64,000 nucleotides of DNA from HXMU1420-13 sp965228545 (GTDB lineage Bacteria > Bacteroidota > Rhodothermia > Balneolales > Balneolaceae), in the NCBI GenBank assembly GCA_965228545.1, contig OZ245822.1, positions 2,294,001 through 2,358,000 on the forward strand, in the 5' to 3' direction. The position numbers and the translations under genes are program-made. Shown here in pieces: positions 63,484 through 64,000 of the stretch. The notes beneath the pieces are model-generated. The model worked only from the letters and a program-made list of their open reading frames with translations. It made no database searches and was not told the DNA's origin. How positions within the stretch are numbered: position 1 is the stretch's first letter; the number at the start of each line of letters is the position of its first letter.

Positions 63484-64000
63484 ATGCTCAAAACCATAAT
63501 TCTTTGCCTGATTGGTGTATTCATCCCACTCCATTTAGCCGCATCCGATCAGCTGAAGTTGACTGGTGCTACTCACAAAATCAGCAATCAAGATAATCTT
63601 GATACGCTTAGAGTACTCTTCATAGGAAATAGTTACACGTATTATTGGGGACTCGCCCAACTCGTAGAGGGACTAAGCCGAAATAGTGATCGCTACATTT
63701 ATACAAGAACCTCGACGGCAAGTGGTGCTTCTCTAAATGATCATTGGAATGGAAGATTCGATTTAACGACGATTGAGAAAATTGAAAACGGTAATTGGGA
63801 TGTTGTTGTACTTCAAAATCAAAGTAGGAGCAGTATAGACTCACTCGATCAATTTTTGAGTTATGGAAAGAAGTTTATCCACTTAATAAGAAGTATAGAT
63901 GCTATACCCATAATTTTTGAAACATGGGCGCCAAAAAGGGATACGTTCATGCAAGAGCTAATTACTAGTGCGCATGAAAAGTTGGCAAGCGAAACAAATA
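63484..64000 (+). CDS. SGNH/GDSL-type hydrolase, 3' end outside window
   Basis: 172 codons are visible, starting MLKTIILCLIGVFIPLHLA, a signal peptide. The nucleophile block RVLFIGNSYTYYWGLAQLV contains the catalytic Ser in GNS (block I of SGNH hydrolases). DVVVLQNQSRSS is a probable block-III-like Asn/Gln segment. The family includes esterases and carbohydrate esterases of DUF4886 type. The catalytic Asp-His pair would be beyond the window. No obvious functional link to the tRNA region. Confidence 0.8.
   Translation, partial: MLKTIILCLIGVFIPLHLAASDQLKLTGATHKISNQDNLDTLRVLFIGNSYTYYWGLAQLVEGLSRNSDRYIYTRTSTASGASLNDHWNGRFDLTTIEKIENGNWDVVVLQNQSRSSIDSLDQFLSYGKKFIHLIRSIDAIPIIFETWAPKRDTFMQELITSAHEKLASETN

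Overview
The window reads as chromosomal DNA of a Balneolaceae-like bacterium (Balneolota/Rhodothermia, near the Bacteroidota). This is inferred from content: a heme-type TonB receptor with a carboxypeptidase-like N-terminal domain, HmuY, a BamA/TamA-TamB pair, an LVIVD 'choice-of-anchor B' protein, PorV-like and FlgD-Ig-containing envelope proteins, and moderately AT-rich DNA. No rRNA is present and the genus cannot be fixed from sequence alone.

Layout. 1-2.7 kb: 3' part of a sensor kinase, an aquaporin, a small membrane protein and an mmcQ/yjbR gene broken by a single-base frameshift. 2.75-12.4 kb (minus strand): three consecutive secreted beta-propeller proteins (one with a Met/His-rich, probably metal-binding loop), a small exported protein, and a HmuY/TonB-receptor heme-uptake pair. 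12.5-25.2 kb: a complete type I-B CRISPR-Cas locus. The array has 42 repeats and 41 spacers and is read on the minus strand. It is followed at higher coordinates by cas4, cas2, cas1, cas6, cas3, cas5, cas7 and cas8b (transcription order cas8b to cas4, then the array). The locus is bracketed by a truncated and an intact copy of a DUF427 gene. 25-30 kb: small conserved genes, a copper-delivery set (DUF411, PCu(A)C, SCO) and an M14 peptidase. 30-36.6 kb: tamA-tamB-like operon. 36.6-43 kb: a palindromic intergenic repeat, a metallo-beta-lactamase-fold hydrolase, YitT, a GroES-like protein, an SDR, a phospholipase-D-type enzyme and several small conserved proteins. 43.2-46.8 kb: a sugar/polyol catabolism operon (MFS permease, Gfo/Idh/MocA dehydrogenase, TIM-barrel isomerase). 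46.8-52 kb: an alanine-dehydrogenase-like enzyme, a cold-shock protein, a large M14 carboxypeptidase and a small exported protein. 52.2-62.6 kb: a 2383-residue repeat-rich surface protein followed closely by a PorV-like protein, another outer-membrane barrel and a Rieske lipoprotein. 62.7-63.4 kb: a GIY-YIG nuclease gene and tRNA-Pro(GGG) lying between two copies of a tRNA-like repeat, one of which carries a 36-bp exact copy of the tRNA. The window ends inside an SGNH hydrolase gene.

How the parts fit. The CRISPR-Cas locus has everything needed for adaptation (Cas1, Cas2, Cas4), crRNA processing (Cas6) and interference (Cas8b, Cas7, Cas5, Cas3). An 87-bp gap separates the tight interference genes from the adaptation genes and holds three regularly spaced TTTG-N4-CAAA-type dyads, which could regulate adaptation separately. 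One spacer occurs twice with the same protospacer-adjacent edge. The most unusual features outside CRISPR are the giant surface-protein locus and the tRNA/GIY-YIG mosaic. I did not find a clearly new defence or mobile system that goes beyond these.
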